Made by a program: the position numbers and the translations under genes | Shown here: positions 16,818-24,355 of the stretch, one piece after another | Position numbering within the stretch: the first letter of the stretch is position 1 | How the letters are laid out: the number at the start of each line of letters is the position of its first letter | DNA from: Caryophanales bacterium UBA2253 | Lineage (GTDB): Bacteria; Bacillota_I; Bacilli_A; ML615J-28; CAG-698 | Assembly (NCBI GenBank): GCA_002347755.1 | Contig: DDXT01000021.1 | Span: forward strand, 1 to 38,533 | Length of the DNA stretch: 38,533 nucleotides | Direction of reading: 5' to 3' | Notes under the pieces: generated by a model | What the model saw: the letters and a program-made list of their open reading frames with translations, nothing else | Told to the model about the DNA's origin: nothing | Database searches by the model: none

Positions 16818-17414
16818 CTACATTTCTTTCCGACCTTCAAGGGCTTTTATCAAAGTAATTTCATCCGCGTATTCAATGTCTCCCCCCGCCGGAAGTCCGT
16901 ATCCGATCCGGGAAACTTTCGCTTGGGTTGAAGCTAGGGCTTTTTTAATGTACAGAGCGGTCATTTCGCCCTCAATGGTGGCGTTTGTGGCGATGATTAT
17001 TTCCTGAATGTTTTCATTTTGGATCCGGTTAAGCAGCGATCGGAAATTGATTTCGTCGGGGGATATCCCTTTGAGCGGAGAAATCAGCCCGTTGAGGACA
17101 TGGTACTTTCCGTTGTGCATTTTGGTTTTTTCGAAAGCAATGACGTTTTTGCTGCTTTCCACGACGATCAGCTTTGGTTCCCGGTTGGGGTCTTTGCAAA
17201 TCTCGCATACGTCCTGATCGGTCAAAGCGCCGCAATTCGAACAGCGTTTGATGTCGCTTTTGACGCCAACCAGGTTTTTGGCGAATTGCGCAACGTCTTC
17301 GTCTTTCAGTTTAAGAAAAGTGAAGAACGCCAGTCTCTCGGCCGTCTTCGGCCCGATTCCCGGAAACATCTGAAAACTATCAATCAATTTCTGGAGGGCT
17401 TGCGGATATTTCAT
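16818..17414 (-). CDS. recR: Recombination protein RecR
   Basis: Works with RecO/RecF to load RecA at single-strand gaps. The 198-residue protein has the helix-hairpin-helix FPGIGPKTAERLAFF near the start, a four-cysteine zinc finger (CSNCGALTDQDVCEIC) and a Toprim domain starting IVVESSKNVIAFE. The start is fixed at MKYPQALQKLI, whose ATG is one base after the ybaB TGA stop; the frame is open upstream only because it overlaps ybaB. Length is normal for RecR. Confidence 0.97.
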   Translation of the reverse strand: MKYPQALQKLIDSFQMFPGIGPKTAERLAFFTFLKLKDEDVAQFAKNLVGVKSDIKRCSNCGALTDQDVCEICKDPNREPKLIVVESSKNVIAFEKTKMHNGKYHVLNGLISPLKGISPDEINFRSLLNRIQNENIQEIIIATNATIEGEMTALYIKKALASTQAKVSRIGYGLPAGGDIEYADEITLIKALEGRKEM

Positions 17415-17415
17415 A

Positions 17416-17730
17416 TCAGAACAGGCCGCCAAACCCGCCGAGCATTTCGTTGTATTTTCCCATTTTTTCTTTGGTGACTTTTTCAATTTCTTTGTAGACC
17501 TGATTGCAAGCCGCCACGACCATGTCGCCCAGCATCTCCAGATCCTCTGGGGATTCGAATTTAAAATCCTCTTCGACGGTGACTTTGACGATCTCTTTCG
17601 TGCCTTTGGCTTCGACGCTGACGACTCCGCCCGCCGAAGCAAAGAAACTGGTCCGTTCGATCTCCTGCTGGGCCGCTAACATTTCCTCTTGCATTTTCTT
17701 GACTTTTCTCAATAATGCCTGTTGATTCAT
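17416..17730 (-). CDS. ybaB: YbaB/EbfC family nucleoid-associated protein
   Basis: A small DNA-binding protein of 104 residues, with the family's N-terminal helix rich in Met/Gln (KKMQEEMLAAQQEIE), the central VEAKGTKEIVKV strand and a C-terminal helix ending GGFGGLF. Found between dnaX and recR in most bacteria. The gap to dnaX is 9 bp and to recR one base, so tight co-translation is likely. Confidence 0.96.
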   Translation of the reverse strand: MNQQALLRKVKKMQEEMLAAQQEIERTSFFASAGGVVSVEAKGTKEIVKVTVEEDFKFESPEDLEMLGDMVVAACNQVYKEIEKVTKEKMGKYNEMLGGFGGLF

Positions 17731-17739
17731 GATTTCTCC

Positions 17740-20655
17740 TTATTCGATTTTTACGATTTTGTCCCCGAACAGATTCAGGGCCCGGTTTACCATCTTTTCG
17801 TGGTCGCCTTCCCGATCCGCCCCGTCATCTTCAAACATCAGATCGGGATCGTCGATCGGAGTCAGTATCGGAAACCGGACGCCGATATTGTACTGGTCGA
17901 CGTATTCGTTCCGTTTCTGGCGCCACAATGCATCCGGAAGGGCAATGTAATTATAGTCGCCCCCCAAATAGGCGCTCAAAAGGCGGAGGGCTTCTTTTTT
18001 GAATTTTGGTTTCATGGCCTGATTGCACGCGGACGCGGTCGGATAAACGATCACCAATTCCTTTTCCCCGACGGCGGCAACAATTCCGTCATGGAGAAGT
18101 TCGGCGATCGCATGTTGATTGGGATCGGTGTTTTTGTTCAAAGTCCCCCAAAGATTTATGACTCGCGGGCGGTCTTCCTTCGCCGATTGGTTTCGGGTCT
18201 CATGAAGGATCTTCTCGATGGCCTTCGCCAGCCAAACCCCGAATTTCTCCGTTGGTTCCGCTTTCGGAAGCACCGGCATCGGCGGCAGGGTTTTAACTTC
18301 CGGTACCGGAATCGGTACCGGTTTTCGGTCGCTGAGATCCATGACCGTCATCTGTTCGATCTCCGGTTTCTCCGGGTTGATCTTTCGAACCAAACGCGAT
18401 TGCGGTCCTTCAATGATCTCTTTGCCGTCGACGATGGTTTTTTGGAACTTTTCTCCGGCTCCGTGATCCAAAAAATCAGTGACTTTCAATTCCGGAATTT
18501 CCGGGATCTTCACCGTTTTTGGTTCAGCGGTTATTTCCGTTTTTTCAAAATTTTCAACTTTTAATTCCGGCTTTTCTTCCGGTTCTTCCGCCTTTGGTTC
18601 TTCTTCGGCTTCGGAAATTTCTTCAACGGGTTTTTCTTGAATTTTCGGATTTCCGAATCCGGTCGTTTCTTTTTCTGGTTTTGTTACAACTGCCGAATTG
18701 ACTGGTTGGGGTTTCGGAGCTTTCTCCAGATCGTCGAAATAAGCTTGTTCCCTGATTGGTTTTTCCAGTTCGTCAATGGTGACGATGTCGCTGCCAAACA
18801 GAACGATCTGTCCTTCGTTGATTTTTTGTTTCGGTTTTTTGACGACTGTCGGGGCCGGCTGGCCGGCCAAAACTTCAGACATCATTTTATATATTTTTGC
18901 TTCCAAAGCCGCAATTTTGTCTTCCATTCGGGTTAGATCAGTATTCAAAATCGGGTTCTCTTCGCCCTTCGTTTGTTCGCCGGATTGGGACAGGTTTTCG
19001 ATCTTGTCCTCAAGTTCGGAGATCCTTCCGAGCAAAACTTCGTCTGGTTCAGTTGCCGCCGGGGCGGGGGTGCTTTGTTCGAGAGCTTCGAGTCTGGCTA
19101 GGATGCTGCTGTCGGGAAGCGGTCCTGATTGGTTATTCTCCAGAGCTTCGATCCGAGCCATTATCCGGCTGTCCGGAATGGAAACAACGGGAGCCGGTTT
19201 GGTTTGCTCCGCCATTTGCTCGATCTTCTGAAATTTGGCAGCATTCTCGCGAGTCAGATTTTCGATCTGATTCTTTAAAACCGTTACCGAAGCGCCGAGG
19301 GTTTGGATTGTTTGTGCCACGCTGGCCAATTGGCTGTCATCTGCCGCGGCGGGGGATTTACCTTCCAGATTGCTGATTCGCTCGTTTAATTTGTGCAATT
19401 CGAGTTTGCTCAGTTCATTGATCACCCGGTTGAGTCGGAATTCAATGGCGGTTATCTTTTCGTTGTCAACCGGTTCGGATGGGGTTCCGGCTGATACGCC
19501 GGGCGCGCCAGTCGGCAGCCCAGCTATTTTTTCTTCCATTTGGTTGATCCGTTTTATCAGATCCAGATCGTCGCCGCTGACATTGATCATTTTGATCATG
19601 GCCACTTCCAGATAAATGTGCGGGGTGATCGCGGACTTGATTTTGGCCTGAACGTCGCTTAGGACGTCGACGTAGTAAAAGATCTTGGCGACATCGATGT
19701 CGGCAGCCAGTTTCTTGAAAGCTTCCTTTTCATATATGTATTTGGAAAACGTGGAAGTATCGATGTTTTTGAACAGCAGAATGTCGCGGTAAAATTGGAG
19801 GATGCCCCCGACGATCTTTCCGATCTCTTTCCCGGCGTTCAAAAGGTCGTTGACTACGTTAAGCGCCTCGTTAAGGTTTTTGTTTTCCAAGTATTGGGCC
19901 AATTCGATGGTCTTGTCATAATTAAGATTCCCGGTGACCGAGTTGACGTCGTCAATGGTGATCTCGTCATCGGCGAACGAGGCCGCCTGATCCAGATAAC
20001 TGAACGCGTCCCGCATTCCGCCTTCCGCACTCTCGGCGATGGCAATGACCGCTTCGCGGGATATGTTCAGTTTTTCCATTTTCGCGACTTTTTCCAATTG
20101 ACTCGCGATCTCTTTGACGCTCAGCGATTTGAAATCATAACGCTGGCATCGGGAAAGGATGGTCGGAATGACTTTGTAGGGTTCGGTGGTGGCCAAAATG
20201 AAAATGACATGTTTAGGAGGCTCTTCCAAGGTTTTCAGAAGCGCATTAAAAGCCCCCTGGCTGAGCATGTGAACTTCATCGATGATGTAAATTTTATATT
20301 TTGATCCTCCGGGGAGAAACTTAACTTTTTCCCGGATGTCCCGGATCTCGTCAACGCCATTGTTGCTGGCGGCGTCGATTTCGATGACGTCGGGGTTGTT
20401 TGACTCGGCGATTTCCAAACAAGAGGTGCATTCGCCGCACGGCTCGCTGGTCGGAGCGTGGTCGCAATTCAAAGCTTTCGCAAAAATTCTCGCGATGGTG
20501 GTCTTTCCCGTTCCTCGCGGCCCGCTGAAAAGATAAGCATGCGTGATCTTACCGGCCGAAAGCGAGTTTTGCAAAGTTCTGACGATCGCATCTTGTCCGA
20601 TCACTTCAGAAAATTTTTGGGGACGATAGGTCCGATACAAAGCTTTATATGCCAT
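17740..20655 (-). CDS. dnaX: DNA polymerase III subunit gamma/tau, extended form
   Basis: Clamp-loader ATPase of the replicase. The N-terminal part shows Walker A GPRGTGKT (45-52), a zinc site (Cys64, 73, 76, 79), the IIDEVHML box (about 124-131) and an SRC motif (168-170). At 971 residues it is far longer than B. subtilis DnaX (about 560). The extra length is a coiled-coil region (about 365-595) with two near-identical repeats, PDSRIMARIEALE and PDSSILARLEALE, then a Pro/Glu/Lys-rich linker (about 600-800), then a globular tau-like C-terminal domain (about 800-971). I start at the ATG at 20655, 9 bases from AGGAG, rather than a TTG three codons upstream. No frameshift signal was recognised. 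Confidence 0.96.
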   Translation of the reverse strand: MAYKALYRTYRPQKFSEVIGQDAIVRTLQNSLSAGKITHAYLFSGPRGTGKTTIARIFAKALNCDHAPTSEPCGECTSCLEIAESNNPDVIEIDAASNNGVDEIRDIREKVKFLPGGSKYKIYIIDEVHMLSQGAFNALLKTLEEPPKHVIFILATTEPYKVIPTILSRCQRYDFKSLSVKEIASQLEKVAKMEKLNISREAVIAIAESAEGGMRDAFSYLDQAASFADDEITIDDVNSVTGNLNYDKTIELAQYLENKNLNEALNVVNDLLNAGKEIGKIVGGILQFYRDILLFKNIDTSTFSKYIYEKEAFKKLAADIDVAKIFYYVDVLSDVQAKIKSAITPHIYLEVAMIKMINVSGDDLDLIKRINQMEEKIAGLPTGAPGVSAGTPSEPVDNEKITAIEFRLNRVINELSKLELHKLNERISNLEGKSPAAADDSQLASVAQTIQTLGASVTVLKNQIENLTRENAAKFQKIEQMAEQTKPAPVVSIPDSRIMARIEALENNQSGPLPDSSILARLEALEQSTPAPAATEPDEVLLGRISELEDKIENLSQSGEQTKGEENPILNTDLTRMEDKIAALEAKIYKMMSEVLAGQPAPTVVKKPKQKINEGQIVLFGSDIVTIDELEKPIREQAYFDDLEKAPKPQPVNSAVVTKPEKETTGFGNPKIQEKPVEEISEAEEEPKAEEPEEKPELKVENFEKTEITAEPKTVKIPEIPELKVTDFLDHGAGEKFQKTIVDGKEIIEGPQSRLVRKINPEKPEIEQMTVMDLSDRKPVPIPVPEVKTLPPMPVLPKAEPTEKFGVWLAKAIEKILHETRNQSAKEDRPRVINLWGTLNKNTDPNQHAIAELLHDGIVAAVGEKELVIVYPTASACNQAMKPKFKKEALRLLSAYLGGDYNYIALPDALWRQKRNEYVDQYNIGVRFPILTPIDDPDLMFEDDGADREGDHEKMVNRALNLFGDKIVKIE

Positions 20656-20684
20656 ATTAACCAACTCCTTTGTGACTAATTATA

Positions 20685-22493
20685 TCACACTTCTTTTTCT
20701 TTTTTATAATAATTTTGATTTTTGATCAAACAATCGGGGCCGTTTCCGATCAGGTCGGAGCGGCCGGCTTCCAGTAATGCTTCTTGGACTAATGGGTAGT
20801 TATTCGGTTTGTAATATTGGATCAAAGCCCGCTGCATGGCCTTTTTGTGAGGGTTCTTTTCCACGTAAACCTTTTGCATGGTCCGCGGATCGACTTCGGT
20901 ATAATACATGGCGGTCGAAAGCGTTCCGGGAGTCGGATAGAAATCTTGGACCTGATCAACGCGCAGATGGTTTTTGTGCAAATATTCCGCCAGGACGACC
21001 GCGTCTTCGACGGTGCTTCCCGGATGGCTGCTCATGAGATACGGCACCAAAAATTGGTCTTTTCCGAATTTCCGGTTCAGTTCGTAATATTTCTTCACGA
21101 ATTTGTCATAAAGCTCAAAGTGTGGTTTTTGCATGAGGTCGAGCACCCGGTCGCTGACATGCTCCGGAGCCACTTTCAGCTGCCCGGAGATATGATACTG
21201 AACCAGTTCCTCAAAAAAAGTCTCGTCGCGGTCATACATCAGGTAATCATAGCGGATCCCGCTGCGAACGAATACTTTTTTGACTTTCGGAAGCTGGCGG
21301 ATGGCGCGCAGCACTTCCAAATATTCGGAATGGCTCACTGTCAAGTTCTTGCACTTCGCCGGCGTCAGGCAGTGTTTGTCCACGCAGGCTCCGAATTCGG
21401 CTTGTTTTTCACAGGCGGAGACATAGAAGTTGGCGGTCGGACCGCCCACGTCATGGATATATCCCTTGAAATCCGGAAGTTTGGTTATGCCTTCGGCTTC
21501 TTTGACGATCGAGTCTTGGCTTCGGGATTGGATGATCCGCCCCTGATGGAAAGTAAGCGAACAGAAAGAACAGCTTCCCATGCAGCCGCGGTTGGCAATG
21601 ATGCTGAATTTGATCTCTTCGATGGCCGGGACTTTTTCTTTGTACATCGGATGGTAATCGCGTTCGTAAGGAAGTTCGTAAACCCAATCAAAGTATTCCC
21701 GGGAAACCGGCAGGCTGGCCGTGTTTTGAATAACATAAACATCGTCGTATTTTTCAACGAGCGGTTTTCCGTTCAGGGCATCGGTGTTGCGGTCCTGAAT
21801 GTTGAAGCTGCGGGCATAATTCAGCTTGTCGGCCTTCAGTTCTTTGAATGAAGGAAGATGGATGGCATCTTCGGGGATCCTAGAAATGTCTTTGGTCTTC
21901 CAAACGGTTCCGCGCAGCCAGATGATGTCTTGAGGGGCCAAGCCGCTTCGCAGGCTTTCCGCGATGTCGGTGATGGTCGTCTCCCCCATTCCGTAAACGA
22001 TCAGATCGGCTTGGGAATCGATCAAAATTGAAGCAAACAGGCGGTTTTGGAAATAATCGTAATGGGCCAGCCGCCGAAGCGACGCCTCGATCCCGCCCAG
22101 GATGATCGGCGAATCCGGATAGATCCGGCGGATGATCCGGGAATAAACCCGGGCGGCATAATCCGGCCGTTTGTTTATCTGCCCGCCTTCGGCATACGTA
22201 TCGACCGAGCGGCGCTTTTTGCTGACGGCATAATGGTTGACGATGGAATCAATGTTTCCCCCTGTCACCAAAAAACCCAAAACGGGCTGACCGAAACGCT
22301 TGAAGTCTTCATCAGTCTCCCAGCGGGGTTGAGCCAGGATTGCCACTTTGAAATTCATGGCGTCCAAAACGCGCGAAATGATGGCCGCCCCGAAAGAAGG
22401 GTGGTCGACATAAGCGTCGCCGGTTACGAGTACAAAGTCCGGCCGATCCCAGCCGCGCTCGGTCATGTCATTTTTATTTACTGGAAGAAACAT
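20685..22493 (-). CDS. YgiQ family radical SAM protein
   Basis: A 602-residue UPF0313/YgiQ protein. The N-terminal MFLPVNKNDMTERGWDRPDF is the usual family beginning, which fixes the start although the frame remains open to 22586. The radical SAM cysteines are Cys304, Cys308 and Cys311 (CMGSCSFC), followed by the long Cys-rich segment CVDKHCLTPAKC. The reaction of this family is not established. It lies 29 bp upstream of dnaX and has an extended -10 promoter, so dnaX may be transcribed with it. Confidence 0.95.
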   Translation of the reverse strand: MFLPVNKNDMTERGWDRPDFVLVTGDAYVDHPSFGAAIISRVLDAMNFKVAILAQPRWETDEDFKRFGQPVLGFLVTGGNIDSIVNHYAVSKKRRSVDTYAEGGQINKRPDYAARVYSRIIRRIYPDSPIILGGIEASLRRLAHYDYFQNRLFASILIDSQADLIVYGMGETTITDIAESLRSGLAPQDIIWLRGTVWKTKDISRIPEDAIHLPSFKELKADKLNYARSFNIQDRNTDALNGKPLVEKYDDVYVIQNTASLPVSREYFDWVYELPYERDYHPMYKEKVPAIEEIKFSIIANRGCMGSCSFCSLTFHQGRIIQSRSQDSIVKEAEGITKLPDFKGYIHDVGGPTANFYVSACEKQAEFGACVDKHCLTPAKCKNLTVSHSEYLEVLRAIRQLPKVKKVFVRSGIRYDYLMYDRDETFFEELVQYHISGQLKVAPEHVSDRVLDLMQKPHFELYDKFVKKYYELNRKFGKDQFLVPYLMSSHPGSTVEDAVVLAEYLHKNHLRVDQVQDFYPTPGTLSTAMYYTEVDPRTMQKVYVEKNPHKKAMQRALIQYYKPNNYPLVQEALLEAGRSDLIGNGPDCLIKNQNYYKKEKEV

Positions 22494-22511
22494 ATAATCA
22501 CCACATTGAAT

Positions 22512-22520
22512 ATTATACCA
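22512..22520 (-). promoter_or_regulatory. Extended -10 promoter for ygiQ-dnaX
   Basis: Minus strand TGGTATAAT about 20 bases before the ygiQ start, with no good -35. It is divergent from the asnS promoter at 22580. Confidence 0.6.
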
Positions 22521-22579
22521 AAATTCGGGGGATAATAAAGGTTTATTTTCAATCTTTTCTTCCCGGAAGCCGTCTTTGG

Positions 22580-22608
22580 TTGACAAAGTCTTTTTGGTGT
22601 GTTATAGT
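22580..22608 (+). promoter_or_regulatory. Promoter for the asnS T-box transcript
   Basis: TTGACA (22580-22585), 17-base spacer, TATAGT (22603-22608). It drives the roughly 300-base leader ahead of asnS. Confidence 0.85.
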
Positions 22609-22614
22609 ATTGAC

Positions 22615-22841
22615 AACTTATATTGCGTGGATGAGAAAAGTACCTCACTAATATTCTTGCAGTGAAACGGAGACAGTGCGAACCCGTCAGAATCGTTTGG
22701 GAAAGAACCCTCGGAGCCGTTAGAAGAAATCAAGTAGAACTAACCGGTCGACCCCCGTTACGGGTTTTGAGCGCGGCAACAATGCTGAACAAAGGTGGTA
22801 CCACGGAATTTTCGTCCTTATTCATGATAAGGACTTTTTTT
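22615..22841 (+). ncRNA. T-box riboswitch (asparagine) leader
   Basis: The leader of asnS contains the T-box core AAAGGTGGTACCACGG (22791-22806), which binds the uncharged tRNA acceptor end, followed directly by an intrinsic terminator. Stem I is suggested by AAGTA on the 5' side (about 22637-22641) and AAGTAGAAC on the 3' side. AAC at 22738-22740 in the likely specifier loop is an asparagine codon, matching the downstream gene. Uncharged tRNA-Asn would favour the antiterminator and permit asnS transcription. The stem I fold was inferred by eye. Confidence 0.93.
22814..22841 (+). terminator. T-box-controlled terminator
   Basis: GTCCTTA-TTCATGA-TAAGGAC forms a 7-bp stem followed by seven T residues. 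Its 5' side follows the T-box sequence, so it is mutually exclusive with the antiterminator. Confidence 0.9.
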
Positions 22842-22914
22842 ATTCTTTGAAAACCCTCTTTCCCAACATATCATTCATTATAGAAAGAAGCATTCGCAAA
22901 AAGGAGATAAAAGC

Positions 22915-24303
22915 ATGAAAACAAGCATCAGCCAACTATTTAAAAAAATTGATTCGGCCGGAACCGAACCAGCCTTGATCCAGGGCTGGATCCGCACCAA
23001 CCGCAGCCAGAAGGAATTCGGTTTCATCAGTCTGAATGACGGGTCGACCCTGTCGACCTTGCAGATCGTTTACGATCATTCCCTTGATAATTTCGACGAA
23101 GTTTCGCGTTTTCGGGTCGGCTGCGCTCTGACGGTGTCCGGAACCGTGGTTCTGACTCCAAAAAACAAACAGCCTTTGGAAGTCCATGCCAACAAGATTG
23201 TTTTGGAAGGCGATTCACCCGAGGACTTTCCGATCCAACCGAAAAAGCATTCGGTGGAATTCTTGCGCGAACAGGCCCATTTGCGTCCGCGGACCAATCT
23301 TTTCAACGCCACTTTTCGGGTTCGAAGCCTTTTGGCTTATGCCATCCATGAGTTTTTCCGTTCCCGGGAGTTCATTTACGTCCACACTCCGATCATCACC
23401 GCCAGCGACGCCGAAGGGGCCGGCGAGATGTTTCAGGTCACCACGCTTGATTTAAACAACCTTCCCAAAAACCAAGACGGAACGGTGGATTACTCCAAAG
23501 ATTTCTTCGGAAAACATGCCAACCTGACCGTTTCCGGCCAGCTGGAAGCCGAAACCTTTGCTCAGGCCTTCAAAAACGTTTATACGTTCGGACCGACTTT
23601 CCGGGCCGAGAATTCCAATACCACCCGTCATGCTTCCGAATTTTGGATGATCGAGCCGGAGATGGCTTTTTCGGACATCAACGATGACATGGATCTGGTT
23701 GAAGACATGGTCAAATACGTCATCAAATACATTCTTGACCAGGCGAGCGAAGAATTGGAATTCTTTGATAAATTCGTTTATCCGGGAAAAATAAAACAGC
23801 TTTCGGATCTGATTGCTTCGCCGATCGTCCGCTGCGATTACAAAGACGCGGTAACAATTCTGGAAAAAGGAAATGATCAGTTTGAAAACAAGATCAAATA
23901 CGGGGATGATCTGGCCTCCGAACACGAACGTTATCTGACCGATGTCCATTTCCGCGGTCCGGTCTTTGTTGTCAACTGGCCTCAAGAGATCAAAGCTTTT
24001 TACATGCGCCTGAACGATGACGGAGTTACCGTTGCGGCCGCCGATCTTTTGGTGCCGGGGTCCGGCGAATTGGTAGGAGGAAGTCAAAGAGAGGAACGTT
24101 ATGATGTTTTGATGGCCAAAATGGCCGCTTTGGGGATCCCCGCCGAAGGGATGGAATGGTATCTCGACTTAAGAAAATACGGCGGGACCAAACATTCAGG
24201 TTTCGGTTTGGGCTTCGAAAGACTGGTAATGTATGTGACCGGCGTGGAAAACATCCGCGACGTTCTCCCTTATCCTCGTACTCCGAAAAACTGCAATTTC
24301 TAA
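22915..24303 (+). CDS. asnS: Asparagine--tRNA ligase
   Basis: Class II aminoacyl-tRNA synthetase, 462 residues. An N-terminal OB anticodon-binding domain (LIQGWIRTNRSQKEFGFISLNDG) is followed by the catalytic domain with motif 2 FRAENSNTTRHASEFWMIEPE and motif 3 GLGFERLVMYVTG. The segment TVSGQLEAETFAQAF is typical of AsnRS. AAGGAGATAAAAGC precedes the ATG. A T-box leader with an Asn specifier controls it. Confidence 0.98.
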   Translation: MKTSISQLFKKIDSAGTEPALIQGWIRTNRSQKEFGFISLNDGSTLSTLQIVYDHSLDNFDEVSRFRVGCALTVSGTVVLTPKNKQPLEVHANKIVLEGDSPEDFPIQPKKHSVEFLREQAHLRPRTNLFNATFRVRSLLAYAIHEFFRSREFIYVHTPIITASDAEGAGEMFQVTTLDLNNLPKNQDGTVDYSKDFFGKHANLTVSGQLEAETFAQAFKNVYTFGPTFRAENSNTTRHASEFWMIEPEMAFSDINDDMDLVEDMVKYVIKYILDQASEELEFFDKFVYPGKIKQLSDLIASPIVRCDYKDAVTILEKGNDQFENKIKYGDDLASEHERYLTDVHFRGPVFVVNWPQEIKAFYMRLNDDGVTVAAADLLVPGSGELVGGSQREERYDVLMAKMAALGIPAEGMEWYLDLRKYGGTKHSGFGLGFERLVMYVTGVENIRDVLPYPRTPKNCNF

Positions 24304-24318
24304 ATTTTATCAAACAAA

Positions 24319-24353
24319 AAGGCCGGGTGCCGAAGCGCCTGGCCTTGTTTTTT
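24319..24353. terminator. Bidirectional terminator between asnS and ppdK
   Basis: A 12-bp stem (AAGGCCGGGTGC, loop CGAA, GCGCCTGGCCTT) with T runs on both sides serves the convergent genes asnS and ppdK. Confidence 0.9.
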
Positions 24354-24355
24354 GG

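Noticed and set aside
17740..20655. Programmed frameshift in dnaX as in E. coli
   Set aside because: I saw no slippery A-run with a downstream hairpin at the end of the ATPase region; the long frame encodes a full tau-like product.
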